Source: an uncultured Isosphaeraceae bacterium (GTDB lineage: Bacteria > Planctomycetota > Planctomycetia > Isosphaerales > Isosphaeraceae). From it: DNA of 64,000 nucleotides. Positions within the stretch are counted from its first letter, which is position 1. Each line of letters opens with the position of its first letter. Below, piece after piece: positions 1 to 9,139 of this stretch. A program made the translations under genes and the position numbers. The notes below the pieces were generated by a model, which saw nothing but the letters and a program-made list of their open reading frames with translations, was not told the origin of the DNA and made no database searches. The DNA is taken from NCBI GenBank assembly GCA_945957605.1, contig CAMFLR010000006.1:62001-126000 (forward strand), written 5' to 3'.

Positions 1-1072
1 GTGGATACGGTGGAACCCCGCGCCGGTCGCGAAACCAATCATAAAGATCGAGATAGTCGATCCCCTCTGTGAACCCTTGCACATAACGCCGGAATTCGTC
101 GGGATAGTTTGGCGGCACCTCTTGCCCCTGAATTCCCCAGAACGTGATCCAACCTCGCTCACAATGGCTGGCATACAATGCGTGCGACGGCCAGGCGTCG
201 AACCAGCCCAATCGCTCAGTCAGAGGCAATACCGCGACGATGGCAACGCCAACAACTCCAACTCGGCCAGCACGCGAAAACGCAGTTCGCTCGGCAATTT
301 GCGAGCGACGTTGCCCGACGCCAAACAACAAAACATCTTCAACACAAAAGACAGCGTTCCACAACAGCACGATCGCGCTATGCGCAAGCCCCCAGGGACT
401 GAGAATCGTAATCAAGATCAGATGCATGACGATTGCGAGTATCAGGCCGACGATCCGCGTTCTTCTCCAAATCAGCAGAATCGCCGCGAGAATTTCCGCA
501 AGCGGCGCAACGTATAGCAGTAACCCGTCGTCTGCCGTGGCAAACGCGCCGATATCTCGATTCGTCACACGCGAAAACGCTTGGGCGAACCTGGGTCCGA
601 GCTCGTGAACAAATGAGAAATCAAACTTGGACAGTCCGGAATGGATATACGTCAAAATCATAAACGCGCGAGAGAGCAACAATGCTTCGCGCGCAGGCAG
701 AAATGCTAGTAATGCACCAACAACAAGAAAGTGATAAACCCACGCTTGAAGCCGTAGTTGATCGGCGAGAATCAACACAAAAAAAATCGCCAGCGCGGAA
801 AACAATCCAACACGTTGCGTCGGCCGCCACGCGCCACCGGCCAATGCAATCGCAAGCAGCAAGAGTGACGCAGGAGACCAGGTAAGCGGCAAACTCGGCC
901 ACCAACGGATGAATGGAATCGCGGGAAAATCAGCCTGATCGAACCAGAGTCGCCAGGAAAGCGCGACCATCACGAGCGTTGCGCCACAGAGAAAACGGCC
1001 GAGCGTTCGAGCCGTCTCAACGGGCACATCGCTCACGCTCGAATCGATCTGCACCGGTTCGCTGGCGCTCAC
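1..1072 (-). CDS. MauE/DoxX-like integral membrane protein, C-terminus cut by window edge
   Basis: The minus strand is open from a GTG at 1072 to the left edge, about 357 codons, with no stop seen. The product has several hydrophobic helices, a cluster around HSGLSKFDFSFVHELG, and a later helix with HLILITILSPWGLAHSAIVLLWN-like content (key residues H, PWGL, H, LLWN), which recalls planctomycete MauE/DoxX-type redox-associated membrane proteins. The GTG lies 5 bases beyond the stop of the upstream 75-residue gene, so the two are probably co-transcribed. The start is GTG because no upstream in-frame ATG fits. No catalytic residues can be assigned and the function is unknown. The coding character is strong; the family call is moderate. 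Confidence 0.75.
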   Translation of the reverse strand, partial: MSASEPVQIDSSVSDVPVETARTLGRFLCGATLVMVALSWRLWFDQADFPAIPFIRWWPSLPLTWSPASLLLLAIALAGGAWRPTQRVGLFSALAIFFVLILADQLRLQAWVYHFLVVGALLAFLPAREALLLSRAFMILTYIHSGLSKFDFSFVHELGPRFAQAFSRVTNRDIGAFATADDGLLLYVAPLAEILAAILLIWRRTRIVGLILAIVMHLILITILSPWGLAHSAIVLLWNAVFCVEDVLLFGVGQRRSQIAERTAFSRAGRVGVVGVAIVAVLPLTERLGWFDAWPSHALYASHCERGWITFWGIQGQEVPPNYPDEFRRYVQGFTEGIDYLDLYDWFRDRRGVPPYP

Positions 1073-1076
1073 AAGG

Positions 1077-1304
1077 TCAAACCTCGTTGCCCATCGAATA
1101 GATCCCGTGCCCCTCGCGTTTCAGCTTGCCTTGCTTCGCAAGTTCTTCCCAGACTTCGGGCGTGAAACCATTGGGGGGAGTGATCCCGCTAATCTTAGAC
1201 GTTTTCGTGCCTGGACTCAGCCCCGAAGCGTCATCAAGTCGCGCCAGTTTCAAACGTTTTTTGAACGCTTTGTACGCCCGTTTCAATTCGTCTTCGGTCG
1301 GCAT
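1077..1304 (-). CDS. Small conserved hypothetical protein (75 aa)
   Basis: A 75-residue, lysine-rich soluble protein. The N-terminal third is helical and basic (MPTEDELKRAYKAFKKRLKL), the middle is a Gly/Ser/Lys-rich linker, and the C-terminal third (TPPNGFTPEVWEELAKQGKL) looks like a small folded helix. Proteins of this shape occur in planctomycete genomes without assigned function. Its stop is 5 bases before the start of the membrane protein gene at 1072, which suggests one operon. It has no signal peptide and no membrane segment. Confidence 0.7.
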   Translation of the reverse strand: MPTEDELKRAYKAFKKRLKLARLDDASGLSPGTKTSKISGITPPNGFTPEVWEELAKQGKLKREGHGIYSMGNEV

Positions 1305-1379
1305 CGATCATCTCCCCAAATCAATCGCACTGGGACGAATCCGAGAGTAGCCGACCCACCCGCGCGCAGCAAGGCGACA

Positions 1380-2171
1380 TCACGCCAGGAATGCTCCAAT
1401 CGCGTCGCGGAACAAGGCTCCATTCTCAATATGCGGCAAGTGCCCCACTTCCGGAAAGATCGAGAGACTCGCGCCGGGAATTGCCTCGGCCAGCGCCGTC
1501 GCCACGCGCGGAGGGTTCACGAGGTCATACTCGCCGACGATCACCAACGTGGGGACGCGAATCTCGCCGAGGCGATCCTTCGAGTAATGCCCCGCCGCCG
1601 CTTCGCACTGACGCGTGAACGCACCAAGATCTTGCGACCAGTCGTTCCGCTCGGCGAACTTGACCAGTCCTTCGACCTGTGCCGGGCTCTGATAGAAGGC
1701 TGGAGCGACGAGCCAGGGAAGCGTTGTGCGAGTGAATTCGCCAGGTGTCGACTTGGAACGAATGTCGATCCATGACGCGAGCAGCGCCTTACGCCAGGGG
1801 TCGGCCCCGCCGTGCGTCGACGCGAGTACGAGCGATCGAACGCTATGCGGATGATTGATCGCCAGTTCCTGTGCGATCATCCCGCCAAGTGAATGCCCCA
1901 CAACATGCGCTGGCCCCGCGCCGATCTGCTCGATCCATGCCGCGACTCCATGCGCAAGGTCGCTCGCGGAATACGACGCACTCCTTCGCGTACTTCGACC
2001 CGAATCGGGATTGTCGAGTGCCAGACAGCGAAACTGCGGCTGGAAGTGCCGCATCGTCACGCTGAACGCGCGGCTATCGCCACCAATTCCGCTGAGAAAC
2101 ACGAGCGGGGGGCCTTCGCCCTGTTCCTGGTAATACGCTTGAAACCCCGCGATCTCAACAGTCGGCATCAC
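1380..2171 (-). CDS. Alpha/beta-fold hydrolase (PcaD/enol-lactonase-like)
   Basis: A 263-residue cytoplasmic alpha/beta hydrolase of normal length. The nucleophile elbow VGHSLGG is at 91-97 (Ser94), the acid is probably Asp216 in GEYDLVNP, and the base is His244 in [10 protein letters not shown]. The oxyanion region follows strand 3 ([14 protein letters not shown]). The overall shape resembles 3-oxoadipate enol-lactonase and carboxylesterase relatives, but the substrate cannot be read from sequence and no aromatic-degradation genes are nearby. It starts with tandem Met codons just upstream of the tRNA-Glu locus and is transcribed away from it. Confidence 0.85.
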   Translation of the reverse strand: MMPTVEIAGFQAYYQEQGEGPPLVFLSGIGGDSRAFSVTMRHFQPQFRCLALDNPDSGRSTRRSASYSASDLAHGVAAWIEQIGAGPAHVVGHSLGGMIAQELAINHPHSVRSLVLASTHGGADPWRKALLASWIDIRSKSTPGEFTRTTLPWLVAPAFYQSPAQVEGLVKFAERNDWSQDLGAFTRQCEAAAGHYSKDRLGEIRVPTLVIVGEYDLVNPPRVATALAEAIPGASLSIFPEVGHLPHIENGALFRDAIGAFLA

Positions 2172-2208
2172 CTAACCCTTTGGTCCGCAAAATCTTGGAG
2201 CACATTCC

Positions 2209-2236
2209 TTGACAATCGATGTTTTGCGGTAAAAAT
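2209..2236 (+). promoter_or_regulatory. Sigma70-type promoter for tRNA-Glu
   Basis: TTGACA at 2209-2214 and AAAAAT at 2231-2236 are separated by 16 bases. Transcription would begin a few bases before the tRNA at 2249. The -35 box matches the consensus; the -10 box is weaker. Confidence 0.6.
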
Positions 2237-2248
2237 GAATTCCGTAAC

Positions 2249-2321
2249 GCCCCCATCGTCTAGTGGCCTAGGATACTAGGTTCTCAGCCTAGGGACCGGG
2301 GTTCGAGTCCCCGTGGGGGTA
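2249..2321 (+). tRNA. tRNA-Glu (anticodon CUC)
   Basis: A full cloverleaf can be drawn. The acceptor stem is GCCCCCA paired with TGGGGGT (a G:U closing pair). The anticodon stem is CTAGG/CCTAG around the loop TTCTCAG, giving anticodon CUC. The T arm is CGGGG TTCGAGT CCCCG. The discriminator is A2321 and CCA is not encoded. The start GCCCCCATCGTCTAG is typical of bacterial tRNA-Glu. Confidence 0.95.
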
Positions 2322-2333
2322 TTGATTGCAGCG

Positions 2334-2364
2334 AAAGGGTCAGGGCTTTGCCCCGGCCCTTTTT
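2334..2364 (+). terminator. Rho-independent terminator after tRNA-Glu
   Basis: An interrupted GC-rich hairpin (AAAGGG and GGGC pairing with GCCC and CCCTTT) ends in a run of T at 2360-2364, 13 bases after the tRNA. Confidence 0.7.
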
Positions 2365-2560
2365 GCATGCGCTGTGGCCGCAAATATACCATATCTCACT
2401 CACATCGAAGAATTCCGCGTCGTTCCATCAAATCGTACGTGAATTCTTGCGCGACACTCGATTCAAGGACGCGCTCCAACGTCTTGCTCGGTGTTCGGGT
2501 GTCGTTTATATCTCGGGCGGAATCGAATCTCTCCGCTACGACTCAACCCGCCCGGAAACG

Positions 2561-3940
2561 ATGCTCATGCGATTCGCTCAAAGACTTTGCTTGCCAGGCA
2601 TTTTTGCCATCGTGGTGACACTCCAATTCTTCCCAGACGCGGCAATTGCTCAGCAGGCTCCGTACGACGTCTTCCCGCCCGCCGATCCTCCCTACTATCG
2701 GGTCCGCTACGAGCCCTCGACCAAGCCGGGCGAATTGATTTTCGGCGTCAACTACACGGTCTGGATTCCAACGGGAGTGAAGACGCTGCGCGGGGTTGTG
2801 GTTCATCAGCATGGTTGTGGCGAAGGGTCGTGCAAGTCGGGGCTTACAGGCGCTTACGATCTCCACTGGCAAGCCCTTGCGCGTAAACATGATTGTGCGT
2901 TGCTCGCTCCTGCCTATGAGCAACCAGAAAAGGCCGATTGCCAGATGTGGTGCGACCCGCGAAATGGATCGAGCGCTGCGTTTCAGAAGGCACTTATCGA
3001 TTTGGGCGACAAGTCGGGTCATCCCGAAATGGCACAGGTCCCATGGGCGCTTTGGGGACATAGCGGCGGCGGTCACTGGGCGGGTGGTATGGTAATGCTG
3101 CATCCCGAGCGTGTTGCTGCGGCGTGGCTCCGGTCGGGAGTTCCTCAAATGAAAGCGAATCCCGAGCGGGCGACGATCAAGACGCACAAGTTGCCGGAAG
3201 CTGCGCTTAAGGTGCCGATCATGTGCAACCTGGGCACGAAGGAAGGCGTTTCGATCAAGAACGATCGCTTTTCCGGTGTCTGGCCTTCGAACGAGACGTT
3301 CTTCAACGAAGTCCGCGGCAAGGGTGGACTCGTCGGCGTCGCGGTCGACCCGCTCACGAGCCACGAATGCGGTAACCAGCGCTATCTGGCAATTCCCTGG
3401 CTCGACGCCTGTCTCACCGCGCGTTTGCCCGAAAAATCTGGTGAGGCACTGCGGTTGATGTCCACCGATGATGTTTGGCTCGCCGCTCCGACAGGTATGG
3501 AAGCCTCGCCGGCAGCGAAGTTTTCGGGTGATCCGCTCAAGGCGGCGTGGCTTCCGAATGCAGCGATCGCCCGAGCCTGGACGCAGTACGTCAAGGACAC
3601 GAATCTGCCCGACACCACTCCTCCGCCAGCCCCAACGAACGTGCGGCTCGACGGCAATCGTCTCACCTGGGAGTGTCAGGCGGATCTTGAGAGTGGGCTC
3701 GCTGGCTTCATCGTCGAACGCGACGGCAAACCCGTTGCAAACTTGCCCGAGAAGCCAAGAAATCCCTTCGGACGCCCGGTCTTTCAGAACCTTCAATACA
3801 GCGACACTCCAAGCCAGCCGCTCGTGCCTATGCAATTCACCGATACAACCGCCAAGCCGGGAGAGCCGCACATCTACCGAGTGATTGCGGTCAACACGGC
3901 AGGCTTGAAGTCGGATCCGAGCACCGAAGCGAGGAAGTAG
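2561..3940 (+). CDS. Secreted alpha/beta hydrolase with C-terminal fibronectin-III-like domain
   Basis: From the ATG at 2561 the product is 459 residues. It starts with a hydrophobic signal peptide ending near AIAQQA. The hydrolase domain follows: [13 protein letters not shown] near 83-95 probably forms the oxyanion region, and [14 protein letters not shown] carries the nucleophile Ser168. After about residue 340 a domain begins with [16 protein letters not shown], a fibronectin type III-like beta sandwich. The frame is open further upstream, but that stretch has no coding character and would hide the signal peptide. It is probably a periplasmic or surface hydrolase of unknown substrate. It stands alone between a tRNA and a convergent signalling operon. 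Confidence 0.8.
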   Translation: MLMRFAQRLCLPGIFAIVVTLQFFPDAAIAQQAPYDVFPPADPPYYRVRYEPSTKPGELIFGVNYTVWIPTGVKTLRGVVVHQHGCGEGSCKSGLTGAYDLHWQALARKHDCALLAPAYEQPEKADCQMWCDPRNGSSAAFQKALIDLGDKSGHPEMAQVPWALWGHSGGGHWAGGMVMLHPERVAAAWLRSGVPQMKANPERATIKTHKLPEAALKVPIMCNLGTKEGVSIKNDRFSGVWPSNETFFNEVRGKGGLVGVAVDPLTSHECGNQRYLAIPWLDACLTARLPEKSGEALRLMSTDDVWLAAPTGMEASPAAKFSGDPLKAAWLPNAAIARAWTQYVKDTNLPDTTPPPAPTNVRLDGNRLTWECQADLESGLAGFIVERDGKPVANLPEKPRNPFGRPVFQNLQYSDTPSQPLVPMQFTDTTAKPGEPHIYRVIAVNTAGLKSDPSTEARK

Positions 3941-3959
3941 GCCAACAATCAGGCGACCG

Positions 3960-4409
3960 TCAGGCGTGTAAGCGCCGTGGCGGTCGCAGCGCGCTCAAGC
4001 CCCAGTAACGATGCAGCGTCTTGACCAGTTCCTGGTAGAGAGCGTATTCGTCTGGCTTACGGATGAACGTATTCGCACCGGCCCGATATGCCTGTGCCAC
4101 GTCCTCTTCGCGCTGAGACGTCGTGAGCATCACGACGGGGATCAGCTTCAGCTCTTCGTCCGACTTGATCGAGGCAAGAACCTCGCAGCCGTCGATGCCG
4201 GGAAGGTTCAGGTCGAGGAGAATCAAGTCGGGAGTTTCGTCGATTCGGCTGTCATCGCGCGATAGGGCTCGTAAGTAGTCGAGCGTGGAGAAGCCGTCAG
4301 CGAACGTCGTCAACCGGTGCGGTACGTTTGTTTCGCGCAGGGCCCGACCAATGATCAGCACATCGGTCGGGCTGTCGTCAACCAGGAGTATGTGAAAGCT
4401 TGAGGACAT
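3960..4409 (-). CDS. Single-domain response regulator (Rcp1-like)
   Basis: A 149-residue receiver domain with no output domain. It has the acidic pair Asp11/Asp12 (LLVDDSP), the phospho-acceptor Asp66 in LILLDLNLPG, the switch Thr96 in VVMLTTS, and Lys118 in IRKPD. The extended loop between strands 2 and 3 and the overall length resemble Rcp1-type regulators that pair with phytochrome-like kinases. It lies 30 bases downstream of a PAS histidine kinase on the same strand, so it is probably the acceptor of that kinase. All receiver catalytic residues are present. Confidence 0.93.
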   Translation of the reverse strand: MSSSFHILLVDDSPTDVLIIGRALRETNVPHRLTTFADGFSTLDYLRALSRDDSRIDETPDLILLDLNLPGIDGCEVLASIKSDEELKLIPVVMLTTSQREEDVAQAYRAGANTFIRKPDEYALYQELVKTLHRYWGLSALRPPRRLHA

Positions 4410-4439
4410 AACGACTGCTTTCCGATTCGGTGATTTTCG

Positions 4440-6488
4440 TCATTCACCGGCGGCAGGCAGGGTGAAGAAGAATCGCGCCCCTTTTCCTGCCTGGCTTTCG
4501 ACCCAGATCTCTCCGCCATGCGCCACGACGATCTTCTGACAGATCGCCAGCCCTGCGCCTGTGCCCTCGTATTCCTCGCGGGCATGCAAGCGACGGAAAA
4601 GCTGGAAGACCTTCGCGTGAAATTGAGGGTCGATCCCAATTCCGTTATCGCGCACCTCGAAGGCGATGTGGCCTTCAGGTATCGTCCGTCCTGGCGCCGC
4701 GACCGCCTCAATTTCGACGAGTGGCCGCTCAGATTGATTATACTTCAACCCATTGCCAACGAGATTCGAGATTAATTGCCCAATGCGCGTAGGATCGCCC
4801 AGAACGTCGGGAAGACGGCCCTGGATCACGATTCCGCCGCCTCGTGATCGCAGTTGTTCCGCAAAATCAGCGCGAGTGCGATCGACAAGGACACTTAGGT
4901 TCACGCGAACGAACTCTCCCGTCACATTTCCAGCGCGTCCAAGCGTCTGCAGATCATCGATGAACGCCCGCATGCGTCGCGAAGCGTCCATGATATGCTG
5001 CAAGCTCTCACGTCCGACTTCCGTTATTGCGTCTCCGCAGTCGCGTTCGAGGAAGCCTGAAAACGCAGTAAGCGTGCGTAGCGGTTCCTTCAAGTCGTGC
5101 GCGACAATATAAGCAAACTGGTCGAGTTCCTTGTTCTTGCGCTGCAACTCGTTGTTTGCCTGTGCCAGCCGCTCGCTGTTCTCGCGCACCTGAGCTTCGA
5201 GCTCTCGCTTGCGCGTGACATCCCGGCCGACAAGCATCGCATACTGGAATCGACCGTCAGGCGCCCTCACTGCGCGGGCTGCAATCGCGATCGCGAGTGG
5301 ATCACCTTCTTTGGCGACCCATCGGGTTTCGATCTCGACGTTGCTCACGAGTTTCAGCAGCTCGAACCATTCCCTGAATGCCCCCCGGCGATCCGAGGTT
5401 TCGAGCTCGACGTACGGCCGGCCGATCACATCAACTCGCTGACGCCCGAGAGTGCCAAGCAGAGTGTTGTTGCACTCGATGACCTTCCCAGTCGCATCGA
5501 CGCTAAGGTACAGCGATGGCGCTTCGTGATAGAGGCTGCTGTAGCGGTTCTTGAGCGATTCCAGCTCGCGATTCATGCGGCGAAGTTGCTGGTTGATCTC
5601 CACAAGCTCGCGCGTGCGTTTGCGCGATTCGAGCTCGGCGGGCGGGCGGCTCGTCATGTCGATCATGCTCATCTTCAAATGAGCAGGAATCGGCCGTTCG
5701 AGTTCGGGAACCTTGCGATATCGCACGGAAAGATGCAACTCGACAGTTTTGACCTCGCCGCGCCTGTTCCTGATCCGGTAGAGAAGGTTGTGGTCTTCCC
5801 CCTTGTCGATGGCCGCGTGAATCTGTGCCAGTGCGAGATCGCGTTCTTTGGCGTCGACGATATCGAGAAACGACATCTGTTTCAGGTCGCGCAACGGCCA
5901 GCCGAGAAACGTTTGATCTGCGTCAGACGCGTCGAGCCAGTTCAATGTATCGAGGTCGAGCCGGCTCACCATGTCAGAACCAGCGGACCAGCGAGCTTCG
6001 GTCGAGTCGCGTCCGTTGGGGGTGAAATCAAAACCCTCTGGCGGCACGATATCGAACTCGCCGCTTGCTGCCAGATTCGAGTCGCTCTGGTTGCGATGCA
6101 CCCCCGGCTCGCGCATCGAGATCAGCTTGGAACGCATCTCGGAAACGGCGCGTACCAATTCGGCAAGCTGAGGATTATCGAGCGTCTCGATCGGCCGCTC
6201 GGGATTCTCCGAGATCGCGCGAACTTTCGTCGCCATTTCCTCGATTGGATACATCCAGCGCTGGCGTTCGGCCCACCGTTCGAGTGCAGCCATCGCGACA
6301 ACGCACGTGCCGCCCAGAAAACCGACCGCCACACCAAGTTCGTGCCACGACACGACATAGATAAATGCCGCGGCGGACGACCACGCGACGACTTGCACGA
6401 GGATTTTCACTGCGACGAGCGGCCGCCCCATTCGGTTGCTCGCGCGCGCTGGCGGAATCTTGAGCGCCGATTCGATCGTGCGGTTCAC
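4440..6488 (-). CDS. PAS-domain sensor histidine kinase
   Basis: A 682-residue membrane kinase. Two hydrophobic helices at about 25-68 are separated by only a few residues, so there is almost no external sensing loop. A HAMP-like linker (75-125) and two PAS-like regions (about 165-280 and 315-430) follow, joined by coiled coil (285-315, 425-455). The HisKA box is FAYIVAHDLKEPL with His464. The ATPase has Asn575 and Asn579 (N box), DNGIGID with Asp614, and GTGAGLAI. This HisKA type is the one found in phytochrome-like kinases paired with Rcp1 receivers. The start is GTG at 6488; it overlaps the upstream stop in GTGA, so translation is probably coupled. No bilin-binding domain is present. Confidence 0.93.
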   Translation of the reverse strand: MNRTIESALKIPPARASNRMGRPLVAVKILVQVVAWSSAAAFIYVVSWHELGVAVGFLGGTCVVAMAALERWAERQRWMYPIEEMATKVRAISENPERPIETLDNPQLAELVRAVSEMRSKLISMREPGVHRNQSDSNLAASGEFDIVPPEGFDFTPNGRDSTEARWSAGSDMVSRLDLDTLNWLDASDADQTFLGWPLRDLKQMSFLDIVDAKERDLALAQIHAAIDKGEDHNLLYRIRNRRGEVKTVELHLSVRYRKVPELERPIPAHLKMSMIDMTSRPPAELESRKRTRELVEINQQLRRMNRELESLKNRYSSLYHEAPSLYLSVDATGKVIECNNTLLGTLGRQRVDVIGRPYVELETSDRRGAFREWFELLKLVSNVEIETRWVAKEGDPLAIAIAARAVRAPDGRFQYAMLVGRDVTRKRELEAQVRENSERLAQANNELQRKNKELDQFAYIVAHDLKEPLRTLTAFSGFLERDCGDAITEVGRESLQHIMDASRRMRAFIDDLQTLGRAGNVTGEFVRVNLSVLVDRTRADFAEQLRSRGGGIVIQGRLPDVLGDPTRIGQLISNLVGNGLKYNQSERPLVEIEAVAAPGRTIPEGHIAFEVRDNGIGIDPQFHAKVFQLFRRLHAREEYEGTGAGLAICQKIVVAHGGEIWVESQAGKGARFFFTLPAAGE

Positions 6489-7591
6489 TCGTCGGCCGAC
6501 GCGACCGCCGCCTCACTCGCCAGCGGCAGGCGAATCGAGAAGACCGCACCGCCGGCGGGGCCGTTGCTCACCGTAAGGCTGCCAGCCTGTTCACGAACAA
6601 GTTGATGCGCCAGGTACAAGCCGTACCCTGTACCGTTTTCCTTGGTCGTGAAAAACGGCTCGAAGATCCGCTCGAGCACGGCCGCCGAAATCCCCGGTCC
6701 GTCATCCGCGACATCAATAACGACCCAATCGGCCCCTTCCGCAGCAACCTTGCGCAAGGTGATGTCGATTTTTCCCGACCCCTCGCGTTCGTGCATTGCT
6801 TCTTGCGCGTTAGCCAGCAAGTTGAGCAACACTTGAATGAGCTGGCCGGCGTCGATCTCGACATGCGCGACTTCAAAATGTGCGGAAACGCCGACTCTTG
6901 CGCGAGTCCGGCGAGGGTCGAAGCTCTTTGCGAAAAGCTCAACCGCCTCGTCGACGACCGCCCGCGCAGAGGCGAGCGAACGCGTCGCAGGGCCGACTCG
7001 CACCGCGGTCATCAAGTGGTCGAGCCGTGACTGCAAAACCATTGCGTTCCGCAAAATCGGATCGACGCTTTCCTTGATCGAGGCGTCGTCCTTGTACACC
7101 AGATGCATCAGCTCGGCGTGCCCGCGAATCACTGAGAGCGGCGTGCGAATTTCGTGCACGATGCCAGCGAGCAGCCGGCCCATTTGCATGAGCTGCTCGT
7201 TCATCACGGTGAGAGTCGCCAGCTTGCGATAATTCGCGAGGCGATTCACCCGCGCGAGAATGATTTCGTTCGCCTCGTCCTTGGCAATGTAATCGTCGGC
7301 ACCGGCGGAAAGCCCACGGAGCACGTCATCGCTCTGGGCATGAACCGTCAGCATCAGCACTGGAATCCCGGAACAGAACGGGTCGCGCCTGATCTGCCGG
7401 CAGACTTCATGGCCATCGGTGTCGGGCAGGTTGACGTCGAGCACGACGACGTGCGGCATCACCTGCTTGATCCGGTCGAGCACCTCGGTTCCGAGCGAAA
7501 CCTCGTGAACCGTGTGTCCCCCATCGCCGAGCATACGGCGGAACAGGGCCCGGTCTGCCGGACTATCATCAACGAGCAGAACTGTGCTCAT
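6485..7591 (-). CDS. Receiver-histidine kinase (response regulator fused to kinase)
   Basis: Starting at ATG 7591 (STVLLVDDSPADRALF), the product is 368 residues. The N-terminal receiver has Asp8/Asp9, phospho-acceptor Asp52 in VVVLDVNLPD, and Lys104. A short linker leads to HisKA with His146 in GIVHEIRTPL, then an HATPase domain with NLLANAQEAM, DVADDGPGIS and GTGYGLYLAHQLV. An upstream in-frame start exists at 7648, but the receiver fold begins at 7591. The soluble architecture (receiver, then kinase) suggests a relay component: it may be phosphorylated by another kinase and feed the PAS kinase or the single receiver that follow in the same operon. Its stop overlaps the next start by 4 bases. 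Confidence 0.93.
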   Translation of the reverse strand: MSTVLLVDDSPADRALFRRMLGDGGHTVHEVSLGTEVLDRIKQVMPHVVVLDVNLPDTDGHEVCRQIRRDPFCSGIPVLMLTVHAQSDDVLRGLSAGADDYIAKDEANEIILARVNRLANYRKLATLTVMNEQLMQMGRLLAGIVHEIRTPLSVIRGHAELMHLVYKDDASIKESVDPILRNAMVLQSRLDHLMTAVRVGPATRSLASARAVVDEAVELFAKSFDPRRTRARVGVSAHFEVAHVEIDAGQLIQVLLNLLANAQEAMHEREGSGKIDITLRKVAAEGADWVVIDVADDGPGISAAVLERIFEPFFTTKENGTGYGLYLAHQLVREQAGSLTVSNGPAGGAVFSIRLPLASEAAVASADE

Positions 7592-7755
7592 ACAAGCCGC
7601 TCCGCACAGACCCACACTGTGCGGCCCCGCATCAACGTGGACCGACAACGAAACCTTACGCAGTCTAACAAAGCCCTACGAATCGCCATAGACGATCCTG
7701 CACCCAATGAGGCGTGGAATGGACAAAACGCTGCGCATTTGAACGCCTGGCCAGC

Positions 7756-8487
7756 CTAGTCATCCCCGTTTGACGGAGGTGCCGTCAGCCGCACAGTTTC
7801 CGACTTCGTAAAGAGTTTGGCAGTGACGGCCGTTGCCAGCATCTCGACATCGGCAGCGGCTCGCAAAATCGAGTCGCCGGCCGCCCCGCGCGTGTAGAGC
7901 GGGGCGAGGTTGCTGATCACGCCGAACATCTGCGTGCAGAACAGAAGATAAGTATAATCCATATTGAGGTTAGAACGGCCGCTCGGCCCCGTCGGATCGT
8001 AGAGGTCTGGCGTGTAATAAAGTTGCGTCACATCGATGACGTGAATGAATTCGCGAAGTTCGCCGATGTACTCGAGCGCCTTACGGCGCTTGCTACGTGC
8101 TTCCAGGGTGATAAAAAACCAAAGTGCTCCCGCGACGAGCACCAGCAAGTTGAAGCCAGCGTCCGCCGCCTCGAACAGTTCGGCAACGGTGCCGAACTCC
8201 CAACGCGTGTGAATATGATAGGCAAGATACCAAAGTCCGAGCGCACAGAGAGCGATTGCCGCGACGGACGCCCCTCGAATCAGCAAGATCGGCCGACGCG
8301 CTTCCTTGGCCCGCATCTCCGTCGCCCGAGCGATCTGCGCCAGATCGACTGCTAAACCTGCGAGCGTGCTTCCTGGCAGTTTCTCGGTGATGCGCTTCGC
8401 CAAATGATCGGCCGTCTCGACGATCCGTTGTGGGTCGAGCCGGTGCGTGGGCTTACGCCAGCGCCGCGAGGCAAGGCCAAACGCCAT
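7756..8487 (-). CDS. Hypothetical membrane protein with two transmembrane helices
   Basis: From ATG 8487 the product is 243 residues; an in-frame TTG at 8505 is an alternative start. There is a basic, amphipathic N-terminal region (about 1-65), a transmembrane segment near 68-88 (LIRGASVAAIALCALGLWYL), a short loop, a second segment near 105-125 (NLLVLVAGALWFFITL), then a soluble tail. Residues RRKALEYIGELREFIHVID form a predicted helix, and the tail holds an aromatic stretch with NLNMDYTYLLF. I do not recognise the family. It lies 165 bases upstream of the two-component operon on the same strand and could belong to the same transcript, but nothing in the sequence proves it. Confidence 0.7.
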   Translation of the reverse strand: MAFGLASRRWRKPTHRLDPQRIVETADHLAKRITEKLPGSTLAGLAVDLAQIARATEMRAKEARRPILLIRGASVAAIALCALGLWYLAYHIHTRWEFGTVAELFEAADAGFNLLVLVAGALWFFITLEARSKRRKALEYIGELREFIHVIDVTQLYYTPDLYDPTGPSGRSNLNMDYTYLLFCTQMFGVISNLAPLYTRGAAGDSILRAAADVEMLATAVTAKLFTKSETVRLTAPPSNGDD

Positions 8488-8647
8488 GATGAAGCGGGAA
8501 GTCAATCGTCACCCGTAATTCGTCGAAAGAGCCTGATCTCGGCAATCGCGTGCATTGGACGATCAAATATAAACCGATCGGCCGTACTGAACCACATTCG
8601 AGTTCAAATCTCTAAAGAAGAAGCAAAGGGGACGCAGCCAAGGCATT

Positions 8648-8992
8648 TTGAGCGCCGTCGTGGACTGCGAACTCGATCGCTTGCAGTATCGCCGGCTTGA
8701 CGCGTGGTTCGACTACCTGGAAAAACGTACTCAGCTCGGCGTACCTACCAATACCGAAATCGAAAATTTCGCGGAAATGAAGGCTTCTCGCGACATACTG
8801 GTTCACAACCGAGGTATCGTAAACGAAATGTATTCATCAAAGGCCGGCCGTTATGCGAGGTGCGTTGTTGACGAGAAACTCGAGATTATCGAACCGTATC
8901 TGATCGATTGCTGGCAGCTCATTACAAAGGTGGTAAGCGAAACGTCAGCAGCGGCCATTGCGAAACTCGAAACGTCGATGAGCAATGGCTAA
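8648..8992 (+). CDS. HEPN-like protein, probably truncated at the N-terminus
   Basis: A 114-residue frame that must start at TTG 8648; the frame is closed by TGA at 8588. The core (residues 20-95) looks like the C-terminal half of HEPN-type helical proteins. It has LDAWFDYLEKRTQLG, then the Rx4-6H-type motif in KASRDILVHNRGIVNEMY, then KLEIIEPYLIDCWQLI. In related proteins known to me an N-terminal helical region of 100 or more residues precedes this, and here it is missing. No toxin or antitoxin partner is adjacent. It may be a relic, or a minimal HEPN ribonuclease with its R...H pair intact. Confidence 0.5.
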   Translation: MSAVVDCELDRLQYRRLDAWFDYLEKRTQLGVPTNTEIENFAEMKASRDILVHNRGIVNEMYSSKAGRYARCVVDEKLEIIEPYLIDCWQLITKVVSETSAAAIAKLETSMSNG

Positions 8993-9139
8993 GCGACGTC
9001 CGGAATACTCCTCGATCTGACGCCAATTTCCGTTTCGCCCAGAAACCGACTATAATAATCGTGTGGTCCCCTGAGCGTTTGAGTCACGGATTGCTCGGCG
9101 AGCGGGGAGCGAAATTCGACCGATCTTGCGGATAATGCC

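Noticed and set aside
2543-3871. 442-codon minus-strand frame opposite the secreted hydrolase
   Set aside because: The plus-strand gene has a signal peptide and catalytic motifs; the antisense frame is Arg-rich text without motifs.
5097-6605. 502-codon plus-strand frame opposite the histidine kinase
   Set aside because: The kinase on the minus strand has every expected motif. The antisense frame is a codon-bias shadow of it.
3960-7591. Phytochrome photoreceptor operon, suggested by the Rcp1-like receiver
   Set aside because: No bilin-binding GAF/PHY domain is present in either kinase.
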